Shown: positions 5,630 to 13,436 of the stretch, piece after piece
Position numbering within the stretch: the first letter of the stretch is position 1
Layout: every line of letters starts with the position of its first letter
NCBI GenBank assembly: GCA_015231395.1
Contig: JADGBP010000019.1
Location: 1 to 13,436 of the forward strand
From: Desulfamplus sp.
GTDB taxonomy: Bacteria > Desulfobacterota > Desulfobacteria > Desulfobacterales > Desulfobacteraceae
Direction: 5' to 3'
DNA: 13,436 nucleotides
Translations under genes and position numbers: made by a program
The notes under the pieces: generated by a model
Told to the model about the DNA's origin: nothing
Databases searched by the model: none
The model's input: the letters and a program-made list of their open reading frames with translations, nothing else

Positions 5630-8434
5630 TTAATCAGAATCAGATTCGTCGTCAATTTCATCAGAATCAGATTCATCATCAATTTCATCAGAATCAGATT
5701 CATCATCAATTTCATCAGAATCAGATTCATCATCAATCTCATCAGAATCAGATTCATCATCAATTTCATCAAAATCAGATTCATCATCAATTTCATCAGA
5801 ATCAAACTCATCGTCTATTTCATCAGAATCAGATTCCTCAGATAGGGTATCCAGTTTATCGTCACCATTCACAATATCCTGATTACCAGAATGATCTTCA
5901 GTCTTAACCTCTCTGTTCTTTGATGTTACACGGGAACCATCATCTTCAGGAAGCCTTGCAACAGCTATCAATTTTTCTTCATCAGAAAGATTGATAAGTC
6001 TTACACCCTGAGTAATCCTGCTGATTGTGGATATACCTTCCACATTGATTCTGATGAGTTTTCCCTTGTCTGTCACAAGCATAAGCTCATCGCTATCCTC
6101 AAGCAGAAGCAGCGATACCATCATGCCATTCCGTGTGGATGTCCTGATAGAAAAAACTCCTTGGCCACCACGTCCCTGTGGTCGATACTCCTCAATTTTA
6201 GTCCGTTTTCCATAACCATTTTCTGTAACAGTAAGAAGTGTCTCTCCATGACTCAGTGCCTCCATGCCTACAAGCTGACCATCTTCCTCTATCCGCATCC
6301 CTCTGACTCCCATGGAACTTCTTCCCATAGGGCGAACTTTTTCTTCATTGAAACGGATAACTTTTCCTGCTTTGGAGCCAAGAAAAATATCCATGGTACC
6401 ATCAGTTATACGTGCTGCAATAAGTTCATCACCCTCTATTAGCTTTATTCCAATCAATCCATCTGATTTTGATCTTGAATAGGACATAAGAGCTGTCTTT
6501 TTGACCCATCCTCGCTTAGTAGCCATGATAACATATTTTCCATCTTCAAATTGAGGAACGGTTAGAACAGTTGCAAGCTTTTCACCTTCTGCAAAATTAA
6601 GAAGATTCACGATTGCCTTGCCAAGACTTGAACGACCGGCCATGGGAATTTCATACACCTTTGTCTGATATACTTTTCCCATATTGGTGATGAATAAAAA
6701 TGTGTGGTGGGTGGAAGCCACAAAAAGATGTTCCACAAAATCATCTTCTTTGGTACCCATTGCCATTTTACCCTTGCCGCCCCTGTTCTGTATCTCATAG
6801 AGGGTAACCGGATTTCGCTTGATATATCCGGTTCTGGAGATTGTAACCACCATGTCCTCTTCAGCAATCAGATCCTCAATATTGATATCCCCTGAATATT
6901 CCAAAATCTCTGTACGCCTTGGGTCTGAAAATTCGGCTTTCATTTCAGAAATCTCTTCTTTTATGATATCTCTGACAACATCATCGCTTGAAAGAATTTC
7001 TCTGAACCACGCTATATCTTTTGATAAAACGACAAATTCCTGTTCAATCTTGTCTCTTTCAAGACCGGTAAGCCTCTGTAGCTTCATGTCCAGAATAGCC
7101 TGTGCCTGAGGTTCTGAAAAATCAAAGGTCTCCATCAATCCTTTTTTCGCCTCTTCAGGAGATGCAGACGCTCTGACAAGAACAACAACATCGTCTAAAT
7201 TATCCAGTGCTTTTTTTAGCCCTTCTAAAATATGAGCTCTCTCTTGAGCCTTTTTAAGATCAAAGATGGTTCTTCTGTTTATCACCTCTTTTCTGTGATT
7301 AATGAACTGCTCAAGAAGCTGTTTGATATTAAAGAGCTGAGGCCGCTTATTGATCACAGCAAGGAATATAATGCCAAAACTTGACTGCATGTTTGTGTGT
7401 TTATAAAGTTGGTTCATAATCACATCTGCAATCTGGTCTCGCTTAAGCCCGACAGCTATTCTCATGCCGTCTCTGTCAGACTCATCCCTTACAAACGCTG
7501 CCCCCTCAATCACCTTTTCCCGCATCAGTTCGTCAATTTTTTCAACCAGTCTTGCCTTGTTTACCTGATATGGAAGTTCTGTAACAACAATGGTCTCTCT
7601 CTGAGTTTTGCTGTTAACCTCAACCTCCATTTTAGCTCTCATGGTTATCACGCCTCGACCCGTTGTATAAGCTTCATAAATACCCTTTCTCCCATGAATT
7701 ATTCCATAAGTGGGAAAGTCAGGGCCCGGGATATGATTCATAAGTTCCGGTATCTCCATTTCAGGATTGTCCAGAAGTGCTGTTATGGCATCGGATATTT
7801 CACCTAAGTTATGGGGAGGAATATTTGTGGTCATTCCCACTGCGATACCAGAAGAGCCATTTACCAGAAGTGCCGGAAACTTTGTAGGAAAGACAGATGG
7901 CTCTTCCATGGTTTCATCATAGTTGGGAATCCAGTCCACAGTATCTTTTTCAATATCTGCGAGCATAAGGTGAGCAAGTTTTCTCATACGGATTTCGGTG
8001 TATCTCATGGCTGCAGGAGAGTCACCATCTACTGAACCAAAGTTGCCCTGACCATCAACAAGAGTATAACGAAGAGAAAAATTCTGAGCCATACGTACAA
8101 TAGTGTCATATACGGCGGAATCTCCATGCGGGTGATATTTACCAATAACATCACCAACTATGCGTGCGGATTTTTTGTAGGGCTTATTCCAGTCATTCCT
8201 CAACTGCCTCATGGCAAAAAGAACCCGCCGGTGGACAGGTTTTAAACCATCTCTGACATCAGGTAATGCCCTGCCTATGATGACACTCATTGCGTACTCA
8301 AGATAGGAGGTTGTCATCTCCTTCTCAATGCTGGTAGTATTTTTATCTATATTATGGTCTTCATTATGAACTATATTATGATCTTCATTATGAACTATAT
8401 TATTATTATCTTCATTATGATCTTCAGTTGTCAT
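5630..8434 (-). CDS. gyrA: DNA gyrase subunit A
   Basis: A 934-aa type II topoisomerase A subunit that, with GyrB, introduces negative supercoils. The breakage-reunion domain has catalytic Y145 in AMRYTEIRM, and the quinolone region [10 protein letters not shown] with S106 and D110 (equivalent to E. coli S83 and D87), the usual susceptible residues. The GyrA box is QNRGGKG (549-555, one change from QRRGGKG), which marks it as gyrase rather than topoisomerase IV; six beta-pinwheel blades follow. Both ends are unusual: residues about 4-30 are repeats of IVHNEDHN, and about 865-934 are repeats of ESDSDEIDD. The ATG at 8434 has AAGGA seven nt upstream and overlaps the permease TGA as ATGA. A shorter start at M40 would remove the N-terminal repeat but lies only three residues before conserved YLEYAMS, closer than is usual. 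Confidence 0.98.
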   Translation of the reverse strand: MTTEDHNEDNNNIVHNEDHNIVHNEDHNIDKNTTSIEKEMTTSYLEYAMSVIIGRALPDVRDGLKPVHRRVLFAMRQLRNDWNKPYKKSARIVGDVIGKYHPHGDSAVYDTIVRMAQNFSLRYTLVDGQGNFGSVDGDSPAAMRYTEIRMRKLAHLMLADIEKDTVDWIPNYDETMEEPSVFPTKFPALLVNGSSGIAVGMTTNIPPHNLGEISDAITALLDNPEMEIPELMNHIPGPDFPTYGIIHGRKGIYEAYTTGRGVITMRAKMEVEVNSKTQRETIVVTELPYQVNKARLVEKIDELMREKVIEGAAFVRDESDRDGMRIAVGLKRDQIADVIMNQLYKHTNMQSSFGIIFLAVINKRPQLFNIKQLLEQFINHRKEVINRRTIFDLKKAQERAHILEGLKKALDNLDDVVVLVRASASPEEAKKGLMETFDFSEPQAQAILDMKLQRLTGLERDKIEQEFVVLSKDIAWFREILSSDDVVRDIIKEEISEMKAEFSDPRRTEILEYSGDINIEDLIAEEDMVVTISRTGYIKRNPVTLYEIQNRGGKGKMAMGTKEDDFVEHLFVASTHHTFLFITNMGKVYQTKVYEIPMAGRSSLGKAIVNLLNFAEGEKLATVLTVPQFEDGKYVIMATKRGWVKKTALMSYSRSKSDGLIGIKLIEGDELIAARITDGTMDIFLGSKAGKVIRFNEEKVRPMGRSSMGVRGMRIEEDGQLVGMEALSHGETLLTVTENGYGKRTKIEEYRPQGRGGQGVFSIRTSTRNGMMVSLLLLEDSDELMLVTDKGKLIRINVEGISTISRITQGVRLINLSDEEKLIAVARLPEDDGSRVTSKNREVKTEDHSGNQDIVNGDDKLDTLSEESDSDEIDDEFDSDEIDDESDFDEIDDESDSDEIDDESDSDEIDDESDSDEIDDESDSDEIDDESDSD
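5633..5838 (-). repeat. 27-bp tandem repeat encoding the acidic GyrA tail
   Basis: Seven full 27-bp units plus a partial one, starting directly after the stop codon. The plus-strand consensus is atcagaatcagattcatcatcaatttc; it encodes the nonapeptide ESDSDEIDD. Units nearest the stop are almost identical, while those nearer the pinwheel have diverged (F for S, E-E at the edge), which suggests growth near the 3' end. Two other long open frames across this block are artefacts of the period. Confidence 0.95.
8351..8425 (-). repeat. 24-bp tandem repeat at the gyrA 5' end
   Basis: Two near-identical 24-bp units (8351-8374, 8375-8398; one mismatch) and a diverged third unit encode IVHNEDHN repeats in the first 30 residues of GyrA, an extension of about 23 residues relative to E. 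coli numbering. Confidence 0.9.
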
Positions 8435-9534
8435 TCAGTATCCTTTATAATTTTTACTTTGCCGGGCTCCACAATATTCTGAAAATTCGCAAAATAAATT
8501 TCCGCGAGAGTCACAAAGAGAGTTACAATAAGTGGTCCGTAAATAATGCCGAGAATCCCATATACCTGAAGTCCTCCCAAAATTCCGAAAAAAACAATCA
8601 GTGGATGCATTTTAACCCGGTCACCCACCACTTTGGGTTTGAAAATATATTCAACGCTCCAGGAGATAATTCCATAAAACAGCAACATAAATAATCCCTG
8701 GGCAATTTTATGTTTTAAAATTAAAATAACAGCAGCTGGAATTAAAACCACTCCAATTCCAACAATGGGTAAAAATGCTAAAAATCCCATGAGCACACCC
8801 CATAGAAAAGGCGAACTCAAGTTAAATAGAAAAAAAAGGATTCCGCCTATTACCCCCTGTATCAGCCCCGCAAGACCATTACCAACCAGTATGGCTCCAG
8901 CCATCTCCTTGAATTTAACAAATATTTTTTCATTATGTTCATCTGGAAGGGGAGATAAATTATATATGTAAGCCACAAGACGGTTACCATCAATGAGCAG
9001 GTAATATACAACAATAAGCATCAGGCAAAAATAAAAAACAATTTTAAACACATTGGAAGCAATGAAACTCGCTTGCTGAAACATTGCCAGACCTATAATT
9101 CGGCTTAATTCCGAAACTGGCTGTACCAACTCTTCCCATGAAAAGACAATATCAAAGCCCAAAGTGATCATAAAGGTATTAAGTTTTTCCAAGAGATGGG
9201 TATTTTCAAGAATTTGTTTAATCTGATTACCCAGAACAGCATTTTTGCCCATAAGATAAAGGTCATACGCCTCTTTGGAAAGAATACCGACAAAAAAGAC
9301 TACCGGCAAGAACACAATAAAAAACACAAACAAACATGTAAGGAGCGAAGATATAGAAGGATTGAACTTTTTTAAAGCGATTTTATAAAAAGGCCTGAAC
9401 ACACCGGTAGTAACAAAACCAAGAACAATGATCGCGTAAAATGGAATAAAAAGGTGTCCTACCATAAAAATTGATATAAAGAACAAACATATAAAAAAAA
9501 GAAAAACCGCCTTTTCGGAAGTACTATCCCACAA
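8431..9534 (-). CDS. AI-2E family permease (PerM-like)
   Basis: A 367-aa polytopic inner-membrane protein of the AI-2 exporter/PerM superfamily. It has two close N-terminal helices (about 10-25 and 28-45), one at 61-84, a soluble segment to about 160, a helix at 163-181, and the conserved C-terminal half (214-348) with [24 protein letters not shown], the [14 protein letters not shown] loop and [15 protein letters not shown]. Family members have been linked to autoinducer-2 export or Na+/H+ exchange; the substrate here cannot be inferred. The start is TTG with AAGGTGA four nt upstream; the next Met (M24) would cut away the first helix. Its TGA overlaps gyrA, so gyrA translation may depend on it. 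Confidence 0.88.
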   Translation of the reverse strand: MWDSTSEKAVFLFFICLFFISIFMVGHLFIPFYAIIVLGFVTTGVFRPFYKIALKKFNPSISSLLTCLFVFFIVFLPVVFFVGILSKEAYDLYLMGKNAVLGNQIKQILENTHLLEKLNTFMITLGFDIVFSWEELVQPVSELSRIIGLAMFQQASFIASNVFKIVFYFCLMLIVVYYLLIDGNRLVAYIYNLSPLPDEHNEKIFVKFKEMAGAILVGNGLAGLIQGVIGGILFFLFNLSSPFLWGVLMGFLAFLPIVGIGVVLIPAAVILILKHKIAQGLFMLLFYGIISWSVEYIFKPKVVGDRVKMHPLIVFFGILGGLQVYGILGIIYGPLIVTLFVTLAEIYFANFQNIVEPGKVKIIKDTE

Positions 9535-9538
9535 AATT

Positions 9539-9545
9539 TCACCTT
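9539..9545 (-). promoter_or_regulatory. Ribosome binding site fixing the TTG start of the permease
   Basis: AAGGTGA on the minus strand, four nt before the TTG at 9534. It supports the rare start codon over the internal ATG. Confidence 0.6.
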
Positions 9546-9624
9546 GATTTTGAAGTGTTTGACATAAACAAAAAATACTTCGGTACTACTGTGCTTTCTT
9601 GAATAAAAAATCCTTTGGCACTAC

Positions 9625-9689
9625 AGACTTCCAGAAAAATATTTTGGTATTCTCAATTTTGAAGGGCAACCACAAAGGATTGCCCCTAC
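9625..9689. repeat. Dispersed hairpin element, copy 2
   Basis: This is the second copy of the element at 522-591, in the same orientation, in the 283-bp gap upstream of the permease. The GGGCAA..TTGCCC stem is unchanged. The tail match of copy 1 (605-621) is found at 9767-9782, 64 bp further out than in copy 1. A related block at about 9699-9728 suggests a local duplication within this copy. The rest of the gap (9535-9624, 9783-9817) shows no gene. Confidence 0.8.
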
Positions 9690-9817
9690 AATGTTCTTAC
9701 CAATTTAATTTATGTGAAAGTCTCTACAAGTTTCATTATTCGTTGTGCCTGAGAGGGCATGACCGTTATCTGGAAAACTATACATTGATTTCCTGAAGGA
9801 GTTTATAACATTAAAAA

Positions 9818-9973
9818 CTATCTGCTGATACATCCCAATGCAGCCATGAGCAGAATGATCTCATAAATGATCACCTGAGTAAAGTTTCCAAAAAAATGAT
9901 ACACGATACCGCCACCAATAATTGCCGGAACTGCACTAAACACCATAATTCCAAGTTTTCTGCTGATATCCAT
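9818..9973 (-). CDS. Small two-helix membrane protein, unknown function
   Basis: A 51-aa protein starting MDISRKLGIMVF. Two hydrophobic helices, about residues 8-25 and 32-48, are joined by a short YHFFGNFTQ turn; a positive N terminus precedes the first. The frame extends upstream to a TTG at 10054, but the ATG at 9973 has GAGG nine nt upstream and gives a clean membrane protein, whereas the extra residues run into a 14-bp DNA repeat. An ATG at 9988 overlaps that GAGG. I do not recognise the family with certainty; similar small proteins next to metabolic genes occur in Desulfobacterota, from memory. It follows the thiolase by about 140 bp. Confidence 0.6.
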   Translation of the reverse strand: MDISRKLGIMVFSAVPAIIGGGIVYHFFGNFTQVIIYEIILLMAALGCISR

Positions 9974-10036
9974 TTTTATTAACCTCATTTGTAAATATGT
10001 TTTAATACTTGATACACTCATGTTTATAGGCTTAAG

Positions 10037-10073
10037 CCAATCATTCCTCTCCAATCATTTCTCTCCAATGATG
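10037..10073. repeat. 14-bp tandem repeat between thiolase and the small membrane gene
   Basis: CCAATCATTCCTCT (10037-10050) and CCAATCATTTCTCT (10051-10064) differ at one base; a partial third unit, CCAATGATG, follows. The period is not a multiple of three, which argues that this stretch is non-coding. Confidence 0.8.
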
Positions 10074-10110
10074 TTTTTCTAAGGGAAAGAGCATCAGCCC
10101 CCATTATCAG

Positions 10111-11397
10111 TTATCTTTCAATAACCATAGCCATACCCATGCCGCCACCGATACACATGGATATCAGACCTGTGGAATAACCTTTTCTTTTCATCTGATG
10201 AATGGCTGTAACCATCTGTCTTGCACCTGTACATCCAATGGGATGCCCAAGAGATATGCCACTTCCCAGCTCATTGGGTTTTTGCACATCAATTCCAAGC
10301 TCTCTGATACATCCAATTGCCTGAGCCGCAAAGGCTTCGTTAAGTTCAATCAGGTCAATATCTGCAATAGTCATCTTTGCTCGTTCCAGAGCCATTCTAA
10401 CTGCTGGCACAGGTCCAAGACCCATATATGCTGGATCCAGACCGCCAGAAGCAAATGTTTTGACACGGGCAAGTTTTTCAAGACCCAGAGCATCTGCTTT
10501 CTTTTCGCTCATAAGCAATACTGCAGCAGCACCGTCATTGATACCAGACGCATTACCCGCTGTGACAGAGCCATCTTTTTTAAAGGCAGGTCTGAGTTTT
10601 CCAAGCTGCTCCATGCTTGTCTCCATGGGGCGTTCATCCTTGTCCACAACCAGCTCTTTTTTCTTTGACGCAATGGTGACAGGAACAATTTCCTGAGCAA
10701 AGGTTCCATCATTAACAGCGGCAAATGCTCGGTTATGACTCAACAGTGCAAGTTCGTCCTGTTCCTGTCTGGTGATGCCATATTTTTCAACGATATTTTC
10801 AGCCGTCAGCCCCATGTGGTAGCCATAGAAAATTTCATAAAGCCCGTCATAAACCATCAGATCATGAATATTTCCAACTCCGGTCAATTCCATACGATGT
10901 CCCCATCTGGCTTTAAGAAGTGCCATAGGGGCATTGCTCATACTCTCCTGTCCTCCGGCAAGAATCACATCAGCATCTCCTGCCTTGATTGCCTGTGCTC
11001 CCAGAGCTATGGCTTTTAGACCCGAGCCGCATATCTTGTTGACCGCAAACGCTGTTGTATGCCGGGGAATACCTGCAGCAATCATTGCCTGACGTGCGGT
11101 ATTCTGCCCTTGACCAGCTTGAAGTACATTACCCATGATGACTTCATCAATATGAACAGGCATAAGAGCATTATCGTAATCATATCCCTTTTTTTCAAGA
11201 TCAATCACAGTCTGATCTTTAAGAGACGCGGGTCCGTAAGATTGAAATTTATCGTCTGTAACAGGTCTTAATCCAGCTCGTTTTAATACGCTTTTCATTA
11301 CAATGGATCCAAGCTCAACAACAGACAGGTCTTTTAAAGACCCGCCAAAAGTTCCCACTGGAGTTCTGACACCGCTTACAATTACCACTTCTTGCAT
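10111..11397 (-). CDS. Acetyl-CoA C-acetyltransferase (thiolase), long form
   Basis: A 428-aa thiolase that either condenses two acetyl-CoA or cleaves acetoacetyl-CoA in beta-oxidation-type metabolism. The nucleophile is C123 (NKICGSGLKAI), NEAF is at 353-356, the catalytic histidine is H385 (SLGHPIG), and the second cysteine is C415 (MCIGGGMG). Compared with the usual ~392 residues it has about 35 extra between the ALKRAG-like helix and DEVIMGNVLQAG (residues about 44-80, with DLEKKGYDYDNALMP). The same insertion is, from memory, seen in other sulfate-reducer thiolases. The ATG at 11397 has GGAGG seven nt upstream. It stands alone, with a structured repeat array upstream and a small membrane gene downstream; no other beta-oxidation gene is in the window, so direction and pathway remain open. 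Confidence 0.93.
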   Translation of the reverse strand: MQEVVIVSGVRTPVGTFGGSLKDLSVVELGSIVMKSVLKRAGLRPVTDDKFQSYGPASLKDQTVIDLEKKGYDYDNALMPVHIDEVIMGNVLQAGQGQNTARQAMIAAGIPRHTTAFAVNKICGSGLKAIALGAQAIKAGDADVILAGGQESMSNAPMALLKARWGHRMELTGVGNIHDLMVYDGLYEIFYGYHMGLTAENIVEKYGITRQEQDELALLSHNRAFAAVNDGTFAQEIVPVTIASKKKELVVDKDERPMETSMEQLGKLRPAFKKDGSVTAGNASGINDGAAAVLLMSEKKADALGLEKLARVKTFASGGLDPAYMGLGPVPAVRMALERAKMTIADIDLIELNEAFAAQAIGCIRELGIDVQKPNELGSGISLGHPIGCTGARQMVTAIHQMKRKGYSTGLISMCIGGGMGMAMVIER

Positions 11398-11441
11398 GTT
11401 AATACCTCCGGTTGATTATTGATTAGTTTCTTTACCATGAA

Positions 11442-11636
11442 TTACCATGAAAACACATTTTGGTTTTCATATTCCGGGGTGGACGAAATACGTCCACGGA
11501 CGTTTACCGTGAAAACACATTTTTGCTTTCATTCTCCGGGGTGACAGGAATTCAATCCGGTCATGAAGGTTTACCGTGAAAACACATTATTGATTTTCAT
11601 GATTCGGGGTGACCGAAATCCGGTCATGAAGGTTTA
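11442..11636 (+). repeat. Three tandem two-hairpin repeat units
   Basis: Units at 11442-11503, 11504-11570 and 11571-11636, in the 324-bp gap between der and the thiolase. Each runs TTACC(A/G)TGAAAACACATT, closing hairpin A, then a CGGGG spacer, then hairpin B. In unit 1 hairpin A is ATGAAAAC..GTTTTCAT (11447-11470) and hairpin B is GTGGACG-AAATA-CGTCCAC (11479-11497). In unit 3 hairpin B is TGACCG-AAATC-CGGTCA (11610-11626). Unit 2 has weaker stems. A partial TTACCATGAA precedes unit 1 (11432-11441). A fourth unit lies at 5525-5586. Nothing gene-like is seen in the rest of the gap, apart from a weak TACGT-N5-ACGTA inverted repeat near 11656-11670. Confidence 0.85.
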
Positions 11637-11721
11637 ATCCATTGATTGATTATATTACGTATTCAACGTATGCTGAGTTGAGCTTTTCAATGGGAATCCA
11701 TATCAAAAAATATGATAAAAT

Positions 11722-13200
11722 TCAAGCAATTCTATTTTGAGTATCCTTCATTTCCCTTGCTTTTTTACGTTGCTGCTGTTTATGACGTTCCTTACCTCTT
11801 TTAGTGTTTTTACGCACTTTTTTATCCGCATATCTTTTATTTGCTGGAGTATTAGGGATTCTGTCGGAAAAATCAATTTTGCCTGTTCTCTCACGGAAAT
11901 GGAGTGTAATCGGGGTTTTTCCAAGCTCTGCGTTTTCTCGTATCTGATTCAAAAGATATCGTTTGTAGGAGAAATGGACAGCATCGGGATAATTCACAAA
12001 ACATACAATGGTAGGGGGTTTGACAGATATCTGAGTGGAATAATAGAATTTAAGACGCTTCCCCTTGTGAAGTGGAGGTTCAGCACGAAAAACAGCATCT
12101 TCAATAATCCTGTTTAATAAACCAGTGTTAATCCTGTAGGAATACTCTTTATAGATACTCTCCACCATATCAAAAATTTTATGGGTTCTTAATCCAGTCA
12201 GAGCAGAGACTGTCATGGCAGGTGCAAATGATAAAAATTTTGACTGCATGCGAAGTTCATCCATAAATCGTTTTTGAGCCTTTTCATCTGCATCGATCAT
12301 ATCCCATTTATTAATTAAAAACAGTGCCCCGCATCCTCTGTCCTGAGCATATCCGGCAATCGTTATGTCCTGATCCGTAACCCCCTCACTGGCATCAATC
12401 AAAATTAGAGCTACATCACACTCGTCTAAGCTGTGAAGGGATTTGATGATGGAAAATTTTTCAATTTTTTCTTTTACTTTGCCTTTGCGTCTTATTCCTG
12501 CTGTATCGATCAATTTGAAACGCCTGCCACCATGTTCAATGGTCAATTCAACAGAATCTCTTGTGGTTCCAGCCTGCTCACTGACCATAAGTCTTTTTTC
12601 ACCGAAAAGTTTATTGATCAAAGAGGATTTTCCAACATTTGGACGACCTGCAACCGCAATGCATATCTCTTTATTATCATCAACAGCAGGGGCATCTGGT
12701 TCATAATAGGGAAGGCATGTAACCATCTCATCTAAAAAACTTTCAATTCCAACGCCATGTTCAGCAGAAACTGGATGAAATTTATCAATACCAAGTGAAT
12801 AGAATTCAGGGAGACCATGCTGTTGACTTGTGTTCTCAATTTTATTGATCAGATAAAATACCGGCTTTTCAGCGCGTCTTAAAATGTCTGCAAGATCACG
12901 GTCAAATGGAGAAACGCCAGCCCTTCCATCAAGGACAAATACAACAACATCTGCCTCATTTACCGCAATTTCAACATGCCGCCTAATCTCTGCGGCAAAA
13001 ATATCATCATCAGAAAGTAGGAATCCTCCGGTATCAACCAGTGTAAATTCTTTTTCATTCCACACGGCATCTGCGTAATGCCTGTCTCGGGTAACTCCCG
13101 GGAAATCATCCACAAGTGCTTTTCTGGAACGTATAATTCTGTTGAAAAGGGTCGATTTCCCAACATTGGGACGTCCTACAAGAGCAACAACCGGCTTCAT
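11722..13200 (-). CDS. der: Ribosome-assembly GTPase Der (EngA)
   Basis: A 492-aa tandem GTPase needed for 50S ribosomal subunit maturation. GTPase domain 1 has GRPNVGKS (9-16), DFPGVTRDR, DTGG (56-59) and a G4 motif NKIE (119-122). Domain 2 has GRPNVGKS (185-192), QAGTTRDS, DTAGIRRK and NKWD (297-300). A C-terminal KH-like domain (about 350-445) has LKFYYSTQ, PPTIVCFVNYP and SYKRYLLNQIRE, followed by a very basic tail (453-492). The glutamate at the last position of the first G4 motif is unusual, since aspartate normally reads the guanine base. The ATG at 13200 has GGAG about 11 nt upstream. No gene directly upstream is seen in this window. Confidence 0.97.
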   Translation of the reverse strand: MKPVVALVGRPNVGKSTLFNRIIRSRKALVDDFPGVTRDRHYADAVWNEKEFTLVDTGGFLLSDDDIFAAEIRRHVEIAVNEADVVVFVLDGRAGVSPFDRDLADILRRAEKPVFYLINKIENTSQQHGLPEFYSLGIDKFHPVSAEHGVGIESFLDEMVTCLPYYEPDAPAVDDNKEICIAVAGRPNVGKSSLINKLFGEKRLMVSEQAGTTRDSVELTIEHGGRRFKLIDTAGIRRKGKVKEKIEKFSIIKSLHSLDECDVALILIDASEGVTDQDITIAGYAQDRGCGALFLINKWDMIDADEKAQKRFMDELRMQSKFLSFAPAMTVSALTGLRTHKIFDMVESIYKEYSYRINTGLLNRIIEDAVFRAEPPLHKGKRLKFYYSTQISVKPPTIVCFVNYPDAVHFSYKRYLLNQIRENAELGKTPITLHFRERTGKIDFSDRIPNTPANKRYADKKVRKNTKRGKERHKQQQRKKAREMKDTQNRIA

Positions 13201-13259
13201 TTATTTTAAATCTCCATAGTTAAACGGTTATGACCAGATCAAATTCCAGCCATCCCTCC

Positions 13260-13306
13260 CTGAATCTACCCTGAATATGCGAATATACACTGAATAATCC
13301 TGAATA
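13260..13306. repeat. Short phased CTGAAT repeat upstream of der
   Basis: CTGAAT occurs at 13260, 13271, 13290 and 13300, with a variant CGAAT at 13280, giving a 9-11 bp spacing close to one helical turn. It lies 60-105 bp upstream of the der start. The rest of 13201-13436 shows no convincing gene; a 63-codon open frame there has no recognisable protein features. Confidence 0.5.
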
Positions 13307-13436
13307 ACGAAAAACAATGCTTGAATTAACGTCTGATTCTTAACTCCTCCACGTAATTGTTGATTCTGACAAAAGGGACATAAAGATGATCTGTGTTGAG
13401 AATATGATTGACTAACCAATCCTTTAAATTACTAAC

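Noticed and set aside
5599..5907. Two long open frames overlapping the gyrA tail, one per strand (rich in HQNQIHHQF and LILMKLMMN)
   Set aside because: They are the other reading frames of the 27-bp repeat, which stays open in several frames by periodicity.
8431..9534. Quorum-sensing (AI-2) exporter function for the permease
   Set aside because: The family is functionally mixed and no luxS or AI-2 gene is nearby, so only the family name is supported.
9974..10054. TTG start giving a 78-aa form of the small membrane protein
   Set aside because: The added part runs into a 14-bp non-coding-type repeat, while the ATG at 9973 has its own GAGG site.
11442..11636. CRISPR array
   Set aside because: The units are diverged 62-67 bp blocks with internal hairpins; there are no short identical repeats separated by unique spacers and no cas genes.
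13228..13419. 63-codon minus-strand frame upstream of der
   Set aside because: No recognisable domain or ribosome site, and composition typical of chance frames; it overlaps the CTGAAT repeat.

Overview
This 13.4 kb stretch is AT-rich bacterial chromosome carrying mostly housekeeping genes, and every convincing gene lies on the minus strand. The CoaBC, GyrA, Der, thiolase and XerC proteins, and the neighbourhood coaBC / uracil-DNA-glycosylase-like / xerC, resemble sulfate-reducing Desulfobacterota (Desulfobacterales). That placement is inferred from remembered family similarity, not from a search. There are no rRNA or tRNA genes, no CRISPR array and no insertion sequence with a transposase.

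Layout, read in the direction of transcription (right to left). The GTPase Der (11722-13200) is preceded by about 240 bp holding a short ~10-bp phased repeat. A 324-bp gap carries three tandem ~65-bp units, each with two hairpins. Next come a 428-aa thiolase (10111-11397), a 51-aa two-helix membrane protein (9818-9973), a gap with a dispersed hairpin element, and an AI-2E-type permease (8431-9534). The permease overlaps gyrA (5630-8434) by 4 bp. After gyrA come a fourth copy of the two-hairpin unit, which probably acts as the gyrA terminator, and a Pmp3/YqaE membrane peptide (5289-5483). A lipoprotein (4600-5187), a 40-bp tandem duplication and coaBC (3248-4453) follow. A nucleotidyltransferase/HEPN pair (2481-3214), a uracil-DNA-glycosylase-like protein (1556-2479) and xerC (642-1559) are packed with 1-33 bp gaps or ATGA overlaps, consistent with one transcript starting at or before coaBC. 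A second copy of the dispersed hairpin element separates xerC from a CYTH-domain phosphatase (17-499).

The striking theme is tandem-repeat growth. Inside genes the units are multiples of three and keep the frame: 18 bp in the UDG-like gene, 24 bp at the 5' end of gyrA and 27 bp at its 3' end. Outside genes they are 14, 40 and 62-67 bp. The gyrA 3' repeat builds a very acidic tail of about 70 residues. The UDG-like protein has a hexapeptide-repeat insert and lacks most residues expected of an active family 4/5 enzyme. The best candidate for an undescribed element is the two-hairpin unit at 11442-11636 and 5525-5586: one hairpin stem differs between copies by compensatory base changes, so pairing has been preserved. 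No complete new defence or biosynthetic system is evident. The HEPN/nucleotidyltransferase pair is the only toxin-antitoxin-like module.
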